Shown one piece after another: positions 1 through 6,187 of a DNA stretch of 39,924 nucleotides; the stretch's first letter is position 1, and the number at the start of each line of letters is the position of its first letter. Source of the stretch: a virus. The stretch covers positions 1 to 39,924 of IMG/VR virus record IMGVR_UViG_3300044527_000590. One strand, written 5' to 3'. A program made the translations under genes and the position numbers. The notes beneath the pieces are model-generated. The model searched no databases. It was given only the letters and a program-made list of their open reading frames with translations, and was not told the origin of the DNA.

Positions 1-47
1 TTATTCCGGCATCTGGAACATCAACGGTGTCGTTTTTGGAACTGTAA
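1..47 (+). CDS. 3' end of secreted phage tail-associated protein (partial)
   Basis: The window opens inside a reading frame whose last 14 codons and TAA stop are identical to the end of the complete gene at 37702-38178. The base identity continues without a break into the following fibre gene. It is therefore the tail of a second copy or allele of that gene, cut by the window edge. Confidence 0.75.
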   Translation, partial: IPASGTSTVSFLEL

Positions 48-127
48 TTGGAGGGGTTGATTATGAAAAAGATGCTTTTTGCGTCGGTGATGGTTTGTCT
101 GCTTGAGTTTGCGTGTACTTGTCGCGG
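1..127. repeat. Direct repeat, copy A (exact match to 38132-38258)
   Basis: Bases 1-127 are identical to 38132-38258. The first mismatch is at base 128 (G here, C at 38259). The repeat covers the end of the upstream gene, the GGAGGGG ribosome site and the signal-peptide codons of the fibre gene. Weaker similarity continues to about base 335. An exact run of 127 bases starting at the contig edge is what a de Bruijn graph break with k = 127 would leave, so this may reflect assembly of two fibre alleles and not a physical terminal repeat. Confidence 0.9.
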
Positions 128-1916
128 GGAGTCCGGGGTTGAGTCAAAGGTTATTCCTGCCGGCAACATTCCTATGTCGATCCGTCCGGGACTGCTTGGC
201 GACTCCGGGGTGGCGGCTGGTGATCTGGCTACTGTGAACGACCTCGCCACCAAGCTCTCCATCTCCAATATCACCCAAACCGTCACCTCTGGCACCGACA
301 CGGTGCCGAGCAACAAGGCGGTGCAGGATGCGCTGGATGAAAACCTAATCGTTATCCCAAACGCACTTTATGCGGTAGCGTCAAACCAATGTTTTGTAGG
401 ATTTGATAATCTAATATCAGCTGATTATAAGGATTATTGGTGGGATACTTCTGGTGCTGGTCAGCAGTTTGATTGGTCGTGGCAATATACACCGACTAAC
501 AATGCCTCTGATTTTTCCCTCATGATTATACGCGGAACCCGATTCAACAATAAGATACTATCAAGTAATCAAATACCTGTTTATGTCGGGACGCTGGAAG
601 ATGGAGCAAGTGGACTCGGTTTTACAAATGCGGTAACTACGTTAAGCACGACTCCGGCGGCAGTTGGAACTGTATCTGCAACGATAACAGGGTATGGACA
701 GCTTCGCTCATTTACATCTAAATTTAACACTGTGAATATTCCGGTAGTGGTTGGAAATACTGGAGGAACCACCGGAGCTATTGACCGTATTGCCGTTGAA
801 ATCAGGAACATTATCTACACGGCTGGCGACAATGGGAATGTGACAAATGTTCAAACTGGGTCAATCGTCGCGACGGGTAGCGTTTCTGTGGCCTCTGCAA
901 ACACGACAAACCTAGATGTTTCGGTTACGCTGAATAAGACTATTCTTCAGTCGGACATTACAGGAAATTGTCTTTTTGTTGGGTATCGGGCTTTCAAGTC
1001 CGATGGATTAAACGCCAGCGTTTTGAGAGTAACTGGTACAGCGAGTGACATTGTTGCTACAAACAACCAGTCTCACTACTTTTGGAATAATGTAACGAAC
1101 TGGATGGATTTTTCCGGTGACGGGAACATGGGGATTAAACTTGCGCTGGTCGGCGTATCTCCGACAAACAAAATCCTCTGTGTTGGTGACTCTACTACGG
1201 CTGGCGGACAGTGGGTTTATAGGATGACAAGCCTTGCATCAAACGATTTGATGAAGATCGTTACACTTGGAACAAAAACCAACTCGGCATACGCTGGTAA
1301 TTTTCATGAAGGAATTTCGGGGTGGACGTGGAACGCTTTTACATCAAGCACATCAAGCCCGTTTGTTGCGGCTGGTGTTTTGAATATGAGCAACTATTTC
1401 GCCAATGTAATTTCAAATTCACCGGATTATGTGCTTGTCCATCTTGGGATTAACGATACATATCTCGCAACCGACGCATTGACTGACGGCGGGATACTGG
1501 CGCAGTGGACATTGGATTACCCGCGCATCACTAATTTTATTGCACAGGTTCTTGCATACAATCCATCAGCTAGAGTTGGTCTTGCTATGACGATACCACC
1601 CGCGTATGAGCAGTACGCCTTTGGTGATGATTATAACGTAGGGAAAACTCGCTACAGACAGAAAAGAAACCAGTTGTTGTACGCTAAGTATATTCAAGAT
1701 TCATTCTCAACATACAACACGAACTCCGTATTTGTCATTCCGGTATATGCCTCATTGGACTCTCTCTATAATTTTTCAACGGGTGACTATGCCCCAAATA
1801 TCCACAATACAAATACTATTGTCAGGCAAAGCAATGGAGTACACCCGGCTACGTCAGGATATTACCAGATGGGTGACGTGCTTTGGGCGTGGCTGAAATA
1901 CATCGTTGTGAGGTAA
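63..1916 (+). CDS. Tail spike/fibre with signal peptide and C-terminal SGNH (GDSL) hydrolase domain
   Basis: A probable receptor-binding tail spike that would deacylate surface glycans. The ATG at 63 is chosen over an upstream TTG because GGAGGGG lies six bases before it. Of 617 residues, about 1-24 form a Sec-type signal peptide. Residues 25-95 are an anchor shared with the fibre at 38194-39303. A middle beta-rich region follows, and about 370-617 is an SGNH hydrolase: GDS with Ser377 (block I), GIND with Asn464 (block III) and GVHP with His594 (block V). The residue three before the histidine is Asn591, where the family usually has Asp, so the triad may be altered. The gene is followed at once by small membrane-protein genes. 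The fold call is strong, but the role as a virion spike is inferred from the shared anchor and position. Confidence 0.8.
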   Translation: MKKMLFASVMVCLLEFACTCRGESGVESKVIPAGNIPMSIRPGLLGDSGVAAGDLATVNDLATKLSISNITQTVTSGTDTVPSNKAVQDALDENLIVIPNALYAVASNQCFVGFDNLISADYKDYWWDTSGAGQQFDWSWQYTPTNNASDFSLMIIRGTRFNNKILSSNQIPVYVGTLEDGASGLGFTNAVTTLSTTPAAVGTVSATITGYGQLRSFTSKFNTVNIPVVVGNTGGTTGAIDRIAVEIRNIIYTAGDNGNVTNVQTGSIVATGSVSVASANTTNLDVSVTLNKTILQSDITGNCLFVGYRAFKSDGLNASVLRVTGTASDIVATNNQSHYFWNNVTNWMDFSGDGNMGIKLALVGVSPTNKILCVGDSTTAGGQWVYRMTSLASNDLMKIVTLGTKTNSAYAGNFHEGISGWTWNAFTSSTSSPFVAAGVLNMSNYFANVISNSPDYVLVHLGINDTYLATDALTDGGILAQWTLDYPRITNFIAQVLAYNPSARVGLAMTIPPAYEQYAFGDDYNVGKTRYRQKRNQLLYAKYIQDSFSTYNTNSVFVIPVYASLDSLYNFSTGDYAPNIHNTNTIVRQSNGVHPATSGYYQMGDVLWAWLKYIVVR

Positions 1917-1920
1917 TCAA

Positions 1921-2073
1921 ATGAACCAAGAACCTGACAACTACGAGTACACCGACAAGATAGGCCGCGTTCCTTGGTACGTTGCCTTTGGTGTGCCGTT
2001 CTTGGCGTTGCTATTAATCGGATTGTCATTGGCGAATTTAGTTATCAAACATTATTTAACCACGGCTCCGTAA
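1921..2073 (+). CDS. Small single-span membrane protein (50 aa)
   Basis: ATG four bases after the stop of the spike gene. The product has a polar N-terminus (MNQEPDNYEYTDKIGR), one hydrophobic segment at about residues 20-43, and a short tail. There is no recognisable family. Its position between the spike and other membrane genes suggests a lysis accessory or holin/antiholin role, but this is only positional. The stop codon falls in the loop of a hairpin that is conserved at the other fibre module (2064-2089 and 39552-39575). Confidence 0.5.
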   Translation: MNQEPDNYEYTDKIGRVPWYVAFGVPFLALLLIGLSLANLVIKHYLTTAP

Positions 2074-2089
2074 GAGCCAGCCGAAAGGC
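2064..2089 (+). promoter_or_regulatory. Double-hairpin RNA leader, copy A
   Basis: Two adjacent hairpins: GGCTC 2064-2068 with GAGCC 2074-2078, then GCC 2080-2082, GAAA loop, GGC 2087-2089. The same stems with different loops occur at 39552-39575. In both places the element lies just before a gene for a roughly 110-residue protein starting MTE. This suggests a conserved structured 5' leader affecting translation. The function is unknown. Confidence 0.5.
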
Positions 2090-2111
2090 CAAACACAGAA
2101 AGACCCCAACC

Positions 2112-2450
2112 ATGACTGAAATCTGCAAAGCCGAAGCTCTCCAAGCGAAATGTATCCTAGCCATTCAGGTTGCCGTAAAGGATGCGGTTAGTGAATCTAT
2201 TCTTCCGGTGCAGGAAAAGACCGAAAAGATTTACAACCGGATGTTCGTGGACAATGGCAAAACCTCGATACAAACCAGCTTGTCAAACCTTGAGCCGATT
2301 CTTGAGGACTTGCAGAATTTGAAGTCTATGCGGTTTCAGTTGAAGTTACAGTGGGGGATGTTGCTTGGCTTTGCAACGGCTGTGGTGGGTATGATTGTTT
2401 GGGCTGTGCAGTCTGGCATAGCTCGGGTTGCTACTCATATCGGAGGTTAA
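2112..2450 (+). CDS. Coiled-coil protein with C-terminal membrane segment
   Basis: 112 residues. About 1-75 are soluble and helical with likely coiled-coil character, and about 83-102 are a hydrophobic span, giving a tail-anchored layout. XhlA-type phage lysis proteins are built this way, but no sequence signature proves the match. The ATG at 2112 is the first methionine after the double-hairpin leader, and the upstream in-frame extension has no ribosome site. It occupies the same place as the unfinished gene at 39596, which also begins MTE and ends in a hydrophobic stretch, so the two are probably functional counterparts. Confidence 0.55.
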   Translation: MTEICKAEALQAKCILAIQVAVKDAVSESILPVQEKTEKIYNRMFVDNGKTSIQTSLSNLEPILEDLQNLKSMRFQLKLQWGMLLGFATAVVGMIVWAVQSGIARVATHIGG

Positions 2451-2487
2451 TGATTTCCCGCAATTCAGCGGGGCAAGGAGAATGGTT

Positions 2488-2832
2488 ATGAACAGTATCG
2501 TTGAAATGATAAGCGGAAAGAAAACGTACATCACGGTTGCCGTTGTGATGATTGTGGTCGGACTGATGGCTTGCGGAATAAACATTCCAGAGTTTGTTTG
2601 GCCACTGCTTGCCGCCGCAGGGCTTGGGTCAGTTCGATCAGCTGTCGGTGCCGTGGCACCCGTACAGGGTTCAGGTTTCTTTACCGGCAAGAAGACCTAC
2701 ATACTGGCATTAATCATGGCCGCGCTCGCCGGGTTGCAGGCGTATGGTATCCCGATTCCTGAAATCGTGTATATCCTGCTTGGAAGCCTTGGGGCAGGCA
2801 CGCTTCGTATGTCAATTCCGAAGGTTATATGA
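2488..2832 (+). CDS. Holin-like membrane protein with internal duplication
   Basis: 114 residues from the ATG at 2488, seven bases after AAGGAG (an in-frame ATG at 2482 is too close to it). The protein is two copies of a 57-residue unit. GKKTYI occurs at 10-15 and 67-72, and GINIPEFVWPLLAAAG at 30-45 matches GIPIPEIVYILLGSLG at 87-102. Each unit carries a hydrophobic hairpin, giving three or four membrane segments in all. GKKTYI-type small membrane proteins are common beside phage lysis genes and are often called holins. The stop overlaps the start of the next gene (ATGA), so translation is coupled. Confidence 0.6.
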   Translation: MNSIVEMISGKKTYITVAVVMIVVGLMACGINIPEFVWPLLAAAGLGSVRSAVGAVAPVQGSGFFTGKKTYILALIMAALAGLQAYGIPIPEIVYILLGSLGAGTLRMSIPKVI

Positions 2833-3041
2833 TTCCTGTAATCCCAACATGGGCGTTAGGCGCGGGGGCTATCATCGCCCTTGCGCTTCCCGTATATCTG
2901 GATTGGAAGTATAAAAATGCAAAGCAAAAGAAAACGGATGAACTCAAAGTCAATACGGCTCCTGCCAGTCCTGACGATATTGTTGACATTGATCGCATTC
3001 AGCGGCTGCAAGACGAGCGGAACGTTCCTCCCGCCAAGTGA
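2829..3041 (+). CDS. Short i-spanin-like (Rz-type) membrane protein
   Basis: 70 residues. It has an N-terminal transmembrane segment at about 5-25, then a charged stretch rich in Lys, Asp and Arg ending in a Pro-rich tail. It starts by a four-base overlap with the holin-like gene. A lipoprotein frame begins inside it in another reading frame, which is the arrangement of embedded or overlapping Rz/Rz1 spanin pairs. At 70 residues it is much shorter than the usual Rz (about 150), so the call rests mainly on gene architecture. Confidence 0.45.
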   Translation: MIPVIPTWALGAGAIIALALPVYLDWKYKNAKQKKTDELKVNTAPASPDDIVDIDRIQRLQDERNVPPAK

Positions 3042-3186
3042 TGGCGTGGTGACAATCGTTAAGAGCGGGGTGGTCTATTTCCCTGCCAAATCGGTGATGT
3101 TTCCGGATGGTAAGGGCGGGCAAACCATGAATGAGTTCGGGTTTTATGCGGATAGTCGCTGGCGGTTGGCTCCGCCAAAGAAATAG
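2938..3186 (+). CDS. Overlapping lipoprotein, o-spanin (Rz1)-like
   Basis: 82 residues from the ATG at 2938, in a frame different from the i-spanin-like gene and overlapping it by 104 bases. It has a basic start (MNSKSIR), a hydrophobic core and a lipobox-like FSGC with the candidate lipidated cysteine at residue 24. The mature part is short and polar. ATG 2917 is an alternative start adding seven basic residues. With the preceding gene it resembles an Rz/Rz1 pair that would disrupt the outer membrane of a diderm host. Phenylalanine at lipobox position -3 is not ideal. Confidence 0.45.
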   Translation: MNSKSIRLLPVLTILLTLIAFSGCKTSGTFLPPSDGVVTIVKSGVVYFPAKSVMFPDGKGGQTMNEFGFYADSRWRLAPPKK

Positions 3187-3207
3187 ATAACTGCAACCAC
3201 TTTTAAT

Positions 3208-3233
3208 AACACCCTTTAAAATATGGTGTTTTC
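3208..3233 (+). terminator. Weak hairpin terminator
   Basis: AACACC (3208-3213) pairs with GGTGTT (3225-3230), followed by a short T run. It lies directly after the last lysis-like gene. The stem is short, so termination would be weak. Confidence 0.35.
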
Positions 3234-3277
3234 TAGGTTCCCCCCACCTCCATGCTTTTAAAAGCTGATGGATTGCA

Positions 3278-3328
3278 AAAACCCCTGTTTTTATTGATTA
3301 AAACCAATAGAGACGGGGGTTTTGTTTT
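3278..3328 (+). terminator. Rho-independent terminator after lysis module
   Basis: AAAACCCCTGT (3278-3288) pairs over 11 bp, with one G-T wobble, with ACGGGGGTTTT (3313-3323). A GTTTTG tail follows. The loop holds a smaller ATTG/CAAT stem. It separates the rightward late/lysis transcript from the integrase region and could work in both directions. Confidence 0.7.
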
Positions 3329-3420
3329 GTCCGTCGCGTTTGCTATTGTCTCCTATGATATGTCTATGATACGTCTATTAGCATGTAAAAAGTGCAACCA
3401 CTTTTCAACCGGAGGGGCGT

Positions 3421-4521
3421 ATGCGGGGAGTGTGTGTTTATGACCGGGCAGACCGGAAGAAGAGTCCTTACGGGGCAAGGTGGAGTTCGGAGGGTAAATA
3501 CCGGTTCCAGTTTTTCAGCAAAAAGGCGGATCGGGATGCGTTTATCACCGATTTTGAGAAGAGGGTTGGGCTGCATGGCCGGGCTATTTTGTCGATGTCT
3601 GCCGGGGATGCGATGATTTGGGCGGAGTGTGTGAAGCTGGCAGGGTCGGCCCCGGCGGTTCTTAAGGCGGTTCAGCAGGCGACGGATCGGAGCAGGTTGC
3701 GGCGGGTTGATTTGTCGGCGGCGCGTCTGGAGTATGAAGAGGATCTGTTCAATAAGGGGTGTGATGAGGATTACCGGCGGCATGTGAAGAAGGCGCTGGG
3801 GCGGTTCCCCATGTCGGGGGCGGCTTTTGATGTGGGGCAGGCTGAGGCCAGGACCTGGGCGGCCGGTTTGAGTTTCGCACCCCGGACGGTGCGCGGGCAT
3901 ATCAAGATTCTGACGGCGTTCTGGAACTGGATGGTTGCTCGCGGGTATGCGGCTGATAATGTTTTCCGGTCTGTGCCGGTTCCGGTGGTTTCGGAAAGCG
4001 AGCCGGGGTTTTTGACGGTGGATGAGATGGGCCGGCTGATGAAGGCGGCGCTGGATCATTTCCCTGATGCAGTGGCGTATTTTGCGCTGGGGGCGTTTGC
4101 CGGGTTGCGGTCGAGCGCGATCTGCCGGATGGATTGGGAGGAGCATATCCGCTTTGAGCAGCGCGGGATCCTGATTACCGGGGCGAATGCAAAGAACAAG
4201 CGCCGGCAGTTTGTGGACGGCCATGAGCCGAATCTGTGGGCGTGGCTGGAGTGGGCGCGGGAGCATGCTCCGGCGGGGTTTGATTTAGAGCCTAGACTGT
4301 GGGAGCGGCGGCGGGAGCAGGTGGCGGAGAAGGCGGAGGTGGTGATGCCGCATAATGCACTCCGGCATTCGTTCTGCACCTACCACTGTGCGCTTTATGG
4401 TGATGCGGGCAAGACGGCAACCCTGTTGACGCACCGGGGTAACGTGGCGATCCTGTACCAGCACTATAAGGGGAACGCGGGCAGGCCGGAGGCGGAGAGG
4501 TACTTTGGGATCAGGCCGTGA
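3421..4521 (+). CDS. int: Tyrosine recombinase (phage integrase)
   Basis: 366 residues; ATG preceded by GGAGGGG. It catalyses site-specific integration and excision of the phage DNA. About 1-100 are an N-terminal arm region, 100-185 a core-binding SAM-like domain (FWNWMVARGYAADN), and 195-366 the catalytic domain. Visible catalytic residues are Arg230 (AGLRSS), a lysine in NAKNKR (258 or 260), the H-x-x-R pair His311/Arg315 (HNALRHSF), His338 and a terminal tyrosine. The YQHY motif contains Tyr346 and Tyr349, and by analogy with related HY-ending enzymes Tyr349 is favoured. The complete catalytic set indicates a functional enzyme and a temperate life style. It is convergent with the minus-strand gene at 4570. 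Confidence 0.9.
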   Translation: MRGVCVYDRADRKKSPYGARWSSEGKYRFQFFSKKADRDAFITDFEKRVGLHGRAILSMSAGDAMIWAECVKLAGSAPAVLKAVQQATDRSRLRRVDLSAARLEYEEDLFNKGCDEDYRRHVKKALGRFPMSGAAFDVGQAEARTWAAGLSFAPRTVRGHIKILTAFWNWMVARGYAADNVFRSVPVPVVSESEPGFLTVDEMGRLMKAALDHFPDAVAYFALGAFAGLRSSAICRMDWEEHIRFEQRGILITGANAKNKRRQFVDGHEPNLWAWLEWAREHAPAGFDLEPRLWERRREQVAEKAEVVMPHNALRHSFCTYHCALYGDAGKTATLLTHRGNVAILYQHYKGNAGRPEAERYFGIRP

Positions 4522-4569
4522 GAGCAGGGGTTAGGGGGCGGGTGGCTGACGGATCGGGCGGATTGCTGT

Positions 4570-4884
4570 TTAAAAGTTCTCTCCTATCCAAACGACAAAC
4601 ATGATTATTAATGCCAAAGGAAGCAGAAGCACTATAGCTTTAATGGCTGTCAGCCAAGACATCATAAAAGAGCAAACTAAACGCTGTTCAACAGAGGTCG
4701 TCTGTCTGCAATCTTTATTTAAAAAAAATATAACAGCCATCGTGGAAAACAGAGGAATTAGCATTACAAAACCATTAGAGGGAGCGATGTCGCCAGCTAT
4801 TACGCTGGCTGTAATGAATGTCCCAATTTCAAGCAGGTTTGTGCCTGACGATACGTTATCTTTGAATAGTTTTTTAAATTCCAT
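4570..4884 (-). CDS. Minus-strand membrane protein in the switch region
   Basis: 104 residues with probably three membrane segments (about 20-35, 40-55 and 75-100) and a charged N-terminus (MEFKKLFKDN). It lies in an AT-richer patch, convergent with int and divergent from the ribbon-helix-helix genes. No family is recognised and no strong ribosome site precedes it. The opposite-strand frame at 4601-4909 looks less protein-like, so the minus strand is preferred. Its place beside the switch suggests a lysogenic conversion or superinfection-exclusion gene expressed from the prophage. Confidence 0.5.
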   Translation of the reverse strand: MEFKKLFKDNVSSGTNLLEIGTFITASVIAGDIAPSNGFVMLIPLFSTMAVIFFLNKDCRQTTSVEQRLVCSFMMSWLTAIKAIVLLLPLALIIMFVVWIGENF

Positions 4885-4941
4885 TAGAATTGTTCCAGAT
4901 TGTTTTTAGCCAATTCATGCGGGCAATCCTACAGGCGTAAA

Positions 4942-4978
4942 AAAATAATTCAAAATAAATGTTGTGTTAAGCTATAGG
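4942..4978. promoter_or_regulatory. Divergent promoter pair between the membrane gene and the regulators
   Basis: Rightward: -35-like TTCAAA (4949-4954), 18-base spacer, -10-like TATAGG (4973-4978). Leftward: TTAACA (reverse strand of 4965-4970), 17-base spacer, TATTTT (reverse of 4942-4947). Each box matches sigma-70 at four or five of six positions. The operator palindrome at 4979-4992 sits at the rightward start point, consistent with autorepression. Confidence 0.4.
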
Positions 4979-4992
4979 AGGTGTTAACACCT
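4979..4992. promoter_or_regulatory. Operator O1, perfect palindrome AGGTGTTAACACCT
   Basis: A perfect 14-bp palindrome immediately downstream of the rightward promoter and before the first ribbon-helix-helix gene. Near copies lie at 5291-5304 and 5365-5378. A half-site-like GTGTTAA is at 4964-4970. The likely binder is one or both adjacent ribbon-helix-helix proteins. Confidence 0.65.
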
Positions 4993-5014
4993 AGAACCAT
5001 GAAGCGAGGCATAT

Positions 5015-5206
5015 ATGGCAAACCAGAGAAAAAAGGGGAAATCACAGGTTAGTGCTTGGGTTACCGAGGATGTGGCCGGCCGGGTTAAAAAGATTGCAGA
5101 AACAGAGGATCGCCCGGTGAGTGATGTGGTTAATGATATTTTGAGGGAATGGATAGCTAAAGAAGAAGAGAGTATAAAATATGGCAAATCTAAGCGCAGT
5201 CATTGA
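5015..5206 (+). CDS. Ribbon-helix-helix (CopG/Arc-type) DNA-binding regulator 1
   Basis: 63 residues. A basic N-terminus (MANQRKKGK) is followed by a beta strand (QVSAWVTEDV), helix A (AGRVKKIAETED) and helix B (PVSDVVNDILREWIAKE), the usual pattern of a dimeric ribbon-helix-helix repressor. A GCGAGG site precedes the ATG. The end overlaps the next regulator by 26 bases. With three operator copies around it, and no CI-type repressor visible elsewhere, it is the best candidate for part of the lysogeny switch. The function is inferred from fold and position. Confidence 0.7.
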   Translation: MANQRKKGKSQVSAWVTEDVAGRVKKIAETEDRPVSDVVNDILREWIAKEEESIKYGKSKRSH

Positions 5207-5351
5207 TGATGATCTAAAACAAAAACTGGAAGTCATTGCTGGGCGTGAACATCGTTCTATCAGCAATGTTGTTTCAATTATTTTGTCTAAAGGTGTTACC
5301 ACCTACGAAGAAAATTCACGCAAGAAACGCCAGCTGGCGACTGCTGGTTAA
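5181..5351 (+). CDS. Ribbon-helix-helix regulator 2 (overlapping)
   Basis: 56 residues, in a different frame and starting inside the end of regulator 1. It has strand LSAVIDDD, helix DLKQKLEVIAGREH and helix SISNVVSIILSKGV, then a basic tail (ENSRKKRQ). The fold is the same class as its neighbour but the sequence is distinct, so the two could form different homodimers or a heterodimer. Operator O2 (5291-5304) lies inside its 3' end. A purine-rich stretch at about 5163-5171 can serve as its ribosome site. Confidence 0.65.
   Translation: MANLSAVIDDDLKQKLEVIAGREHRSISNVVSIILSKGVTTYEENSRKKRQLATAG
5291..5304. promoter_or_regulatory. Operator O2, AGGTGTTACCACCT
   Basis: Matches O1 at 13 of 14 positions. 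It lies within the coding end of the second ribbon-helix-helix gene, 61 bases before O3. Spacing of this kind could allow cooperative binding or looping between operators. Confidence 0.55.
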
Positions 5352-5364
5352 TTTTTTTATGTAA

Positions 5365-5378
5365 GGGTGGTAACACCC
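5365..5378. promoter_or_regulatory. Operator O3, GGGTGGTAACACCC
   Basis: A near-palindrome related to O1, placed five bases before the AAGGAG ribosome site of the first early gene (5394). Binding here would block transcription or translation initiation of the long rightward early operon. Confidence 0.55.
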
Positions 5379-5393
5379 AACCAAGGAGACGAA

Positions 5394-5558
5394 ATGAGCA
5401 CGTTTGACCGGATGGAGATTATCGCGGAGATCGAGGCGGCGGCGCAGGCGCTGGGGATGCAGAAGCTGACGGTGTTGAACAAGCTTCCTGATCTGGTGGA
5501 TGCCGATCTGCTGAAGCTGTGGAGCGCGTTGAAGTCGATTGGGGAGGTTGGCAAATGA
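5394..5558 (+). CDS. Small helical early protein (54 aa)
   Basis: ATG at 5394 follows AAGGAGACGAA. The in-frame GTG at 5367 lies inside O3 and is not used. The 54 residues are mostly helix (RMEIIAEIEAAAQALG, LPDLVDADLLKLWSAL) with no recognised family. It is the first gene of the rightward early operon, and its stop overlaps the HD gene start (ATGA), so it may be a regulator or inhibitor made early. Confidence 0.6.
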   Translation: MSTFDRMEIIAEIEAAAQALGMQKLTVLNKLPDLVDADLLKLWSALKSIGEVGK

Positions 5559-6187
5559 TTGATCAAAAAGAACGGGCGGCGGCGAACCGGGTGCGGGTGG
5601 TGGATTTGCTGATCGGAACCCAGCGCGAAGGGATGGATCGGCTGGTTGAGTGGTTGGTGAAAGAGGGCTTTTTTGAAGCTCCGGCGTCCACGAAGTATCA
5701 CGGAGTTTATGAGGGAGGGTTGGCAGCGCATTCGCTGAATGTGTTCGACCGGCTTTCGGTGATGGTGGCGGCGTACCGGATTGCGGTGCCGCCAGAATCT
5801 CTGGTGATTGCCGCTCTTCTCCACGATGTCTGCAAGGTGGGGGCATACCTGCCGGTGGAAAGTGACAAGTGGAAAGTGGCGGGTGTGCCGGAGTACCGCT
5901 GGAACAAGGAGCAGCCAAAGGGTCACGCTGTGCTGTCGATCGAGCGCATCCAGAAGTTCATCAAGCTGACGGATATCGAAGAGCTGATGATCCGGTACCA
6001 CATGGGCGTTTACGGCCTGAACGAATTTGAGCCCGGAAAGGGCGAATATCCACTGCGCGGCGGCGGTCTGGCTAACGCCTGGCACCATTATCCAATCGTT
6101 AAGCTGATGTATTTTGCCGATGAGTTGGCGACGCTGGGCGAGAAGGCGGAAGAGGTGAAGACGGCTGGGGAAAAAGGCACAGAATGA
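5555..6187 (+). CDS. HD-domain phosphohydrolase
   Basis: 210 residues. HD motifs are visible: His49 and His59 (HGVYEGGLAAHS), the His90-Asp91 doublet (ALLHDVCKVG), a later His in IRYHMGVYG and an Asp in MYFADEL. HD enzymes hydrolyse phosphate esters, often nucleotides, so a role in nucleotide turnover or signal degradation is likely, but the substrate cannot be read. A heptamer repeat array (5857-5884) is translated in frame as part of residues 102-110, between the HD pair and the later ligands. Start by ATGA overlap with the previous gene. Confidence 0.8.
   Translation: MIDQKERAAANRVRVVDLLIGTQREGMDRLVEWLVKEGFFEAPASTKYHGVYEGGLAAHSLNVFDRLSVMVAAYRIAVPPESLVIAALLHDVCKVGAYLPVESDKWKVAGVPEYRWNKEQPKGHAVLSIERIQKFIKLTDIEELMIRYHMGVYGLNEFEPGKGEYPLRGGGLANAWHHYPIVKLMYFADELATLGEKAEEVKTAGEKGTE
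5857..5884 (+). repeat. Heptamer array (GGAAAGT type) inside the HD gene
   Basis: Four consecutive 7-base units: GGAAAGT, GACAAGT, GGAAAGT, GGCGGGT. It is one of about a dozen short-period imperfect arrays in this genome. It is in frame and has not broken the gene. Confidence 0.6.

Larger units (their letters stand above)
3192..3405. other. Candidate phage attachment (attP) region
   Basis: A 13-bp direct repeat, TGCAACCACTTTT, occurs at 3192-3204 and 3393-3405, flanking the terminator directly upstream of the integrase gene. An 11-bp tandem pair, CTATGATATGT/CTATGATACGT, lies at 3353-3374. Repeated short motifs next to a tyrosine integrase are typical of arm or core sites. Which repeat is the crossover core cannot be decided without the bacterial junctions. 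For a contig that wraps around as a circle, this would be an intact attP. Confidence 0.45.

Noticed and set aside
4601-4909. Plus-strand open frame opposite the membrane protein
   Set aside because: It lacks a ribosome site and membrane or domain logic, whereas the minus-strand frame gives well-formed hydrophobic helices.
3187-5014. tRNA gene as attB-like or phage tRNA near the integrase
   Set aside because: No cloverleaf-like sequence with a GTTCRA T-loop and matching acceptor stem could be found by eye in the intergenic DNA.
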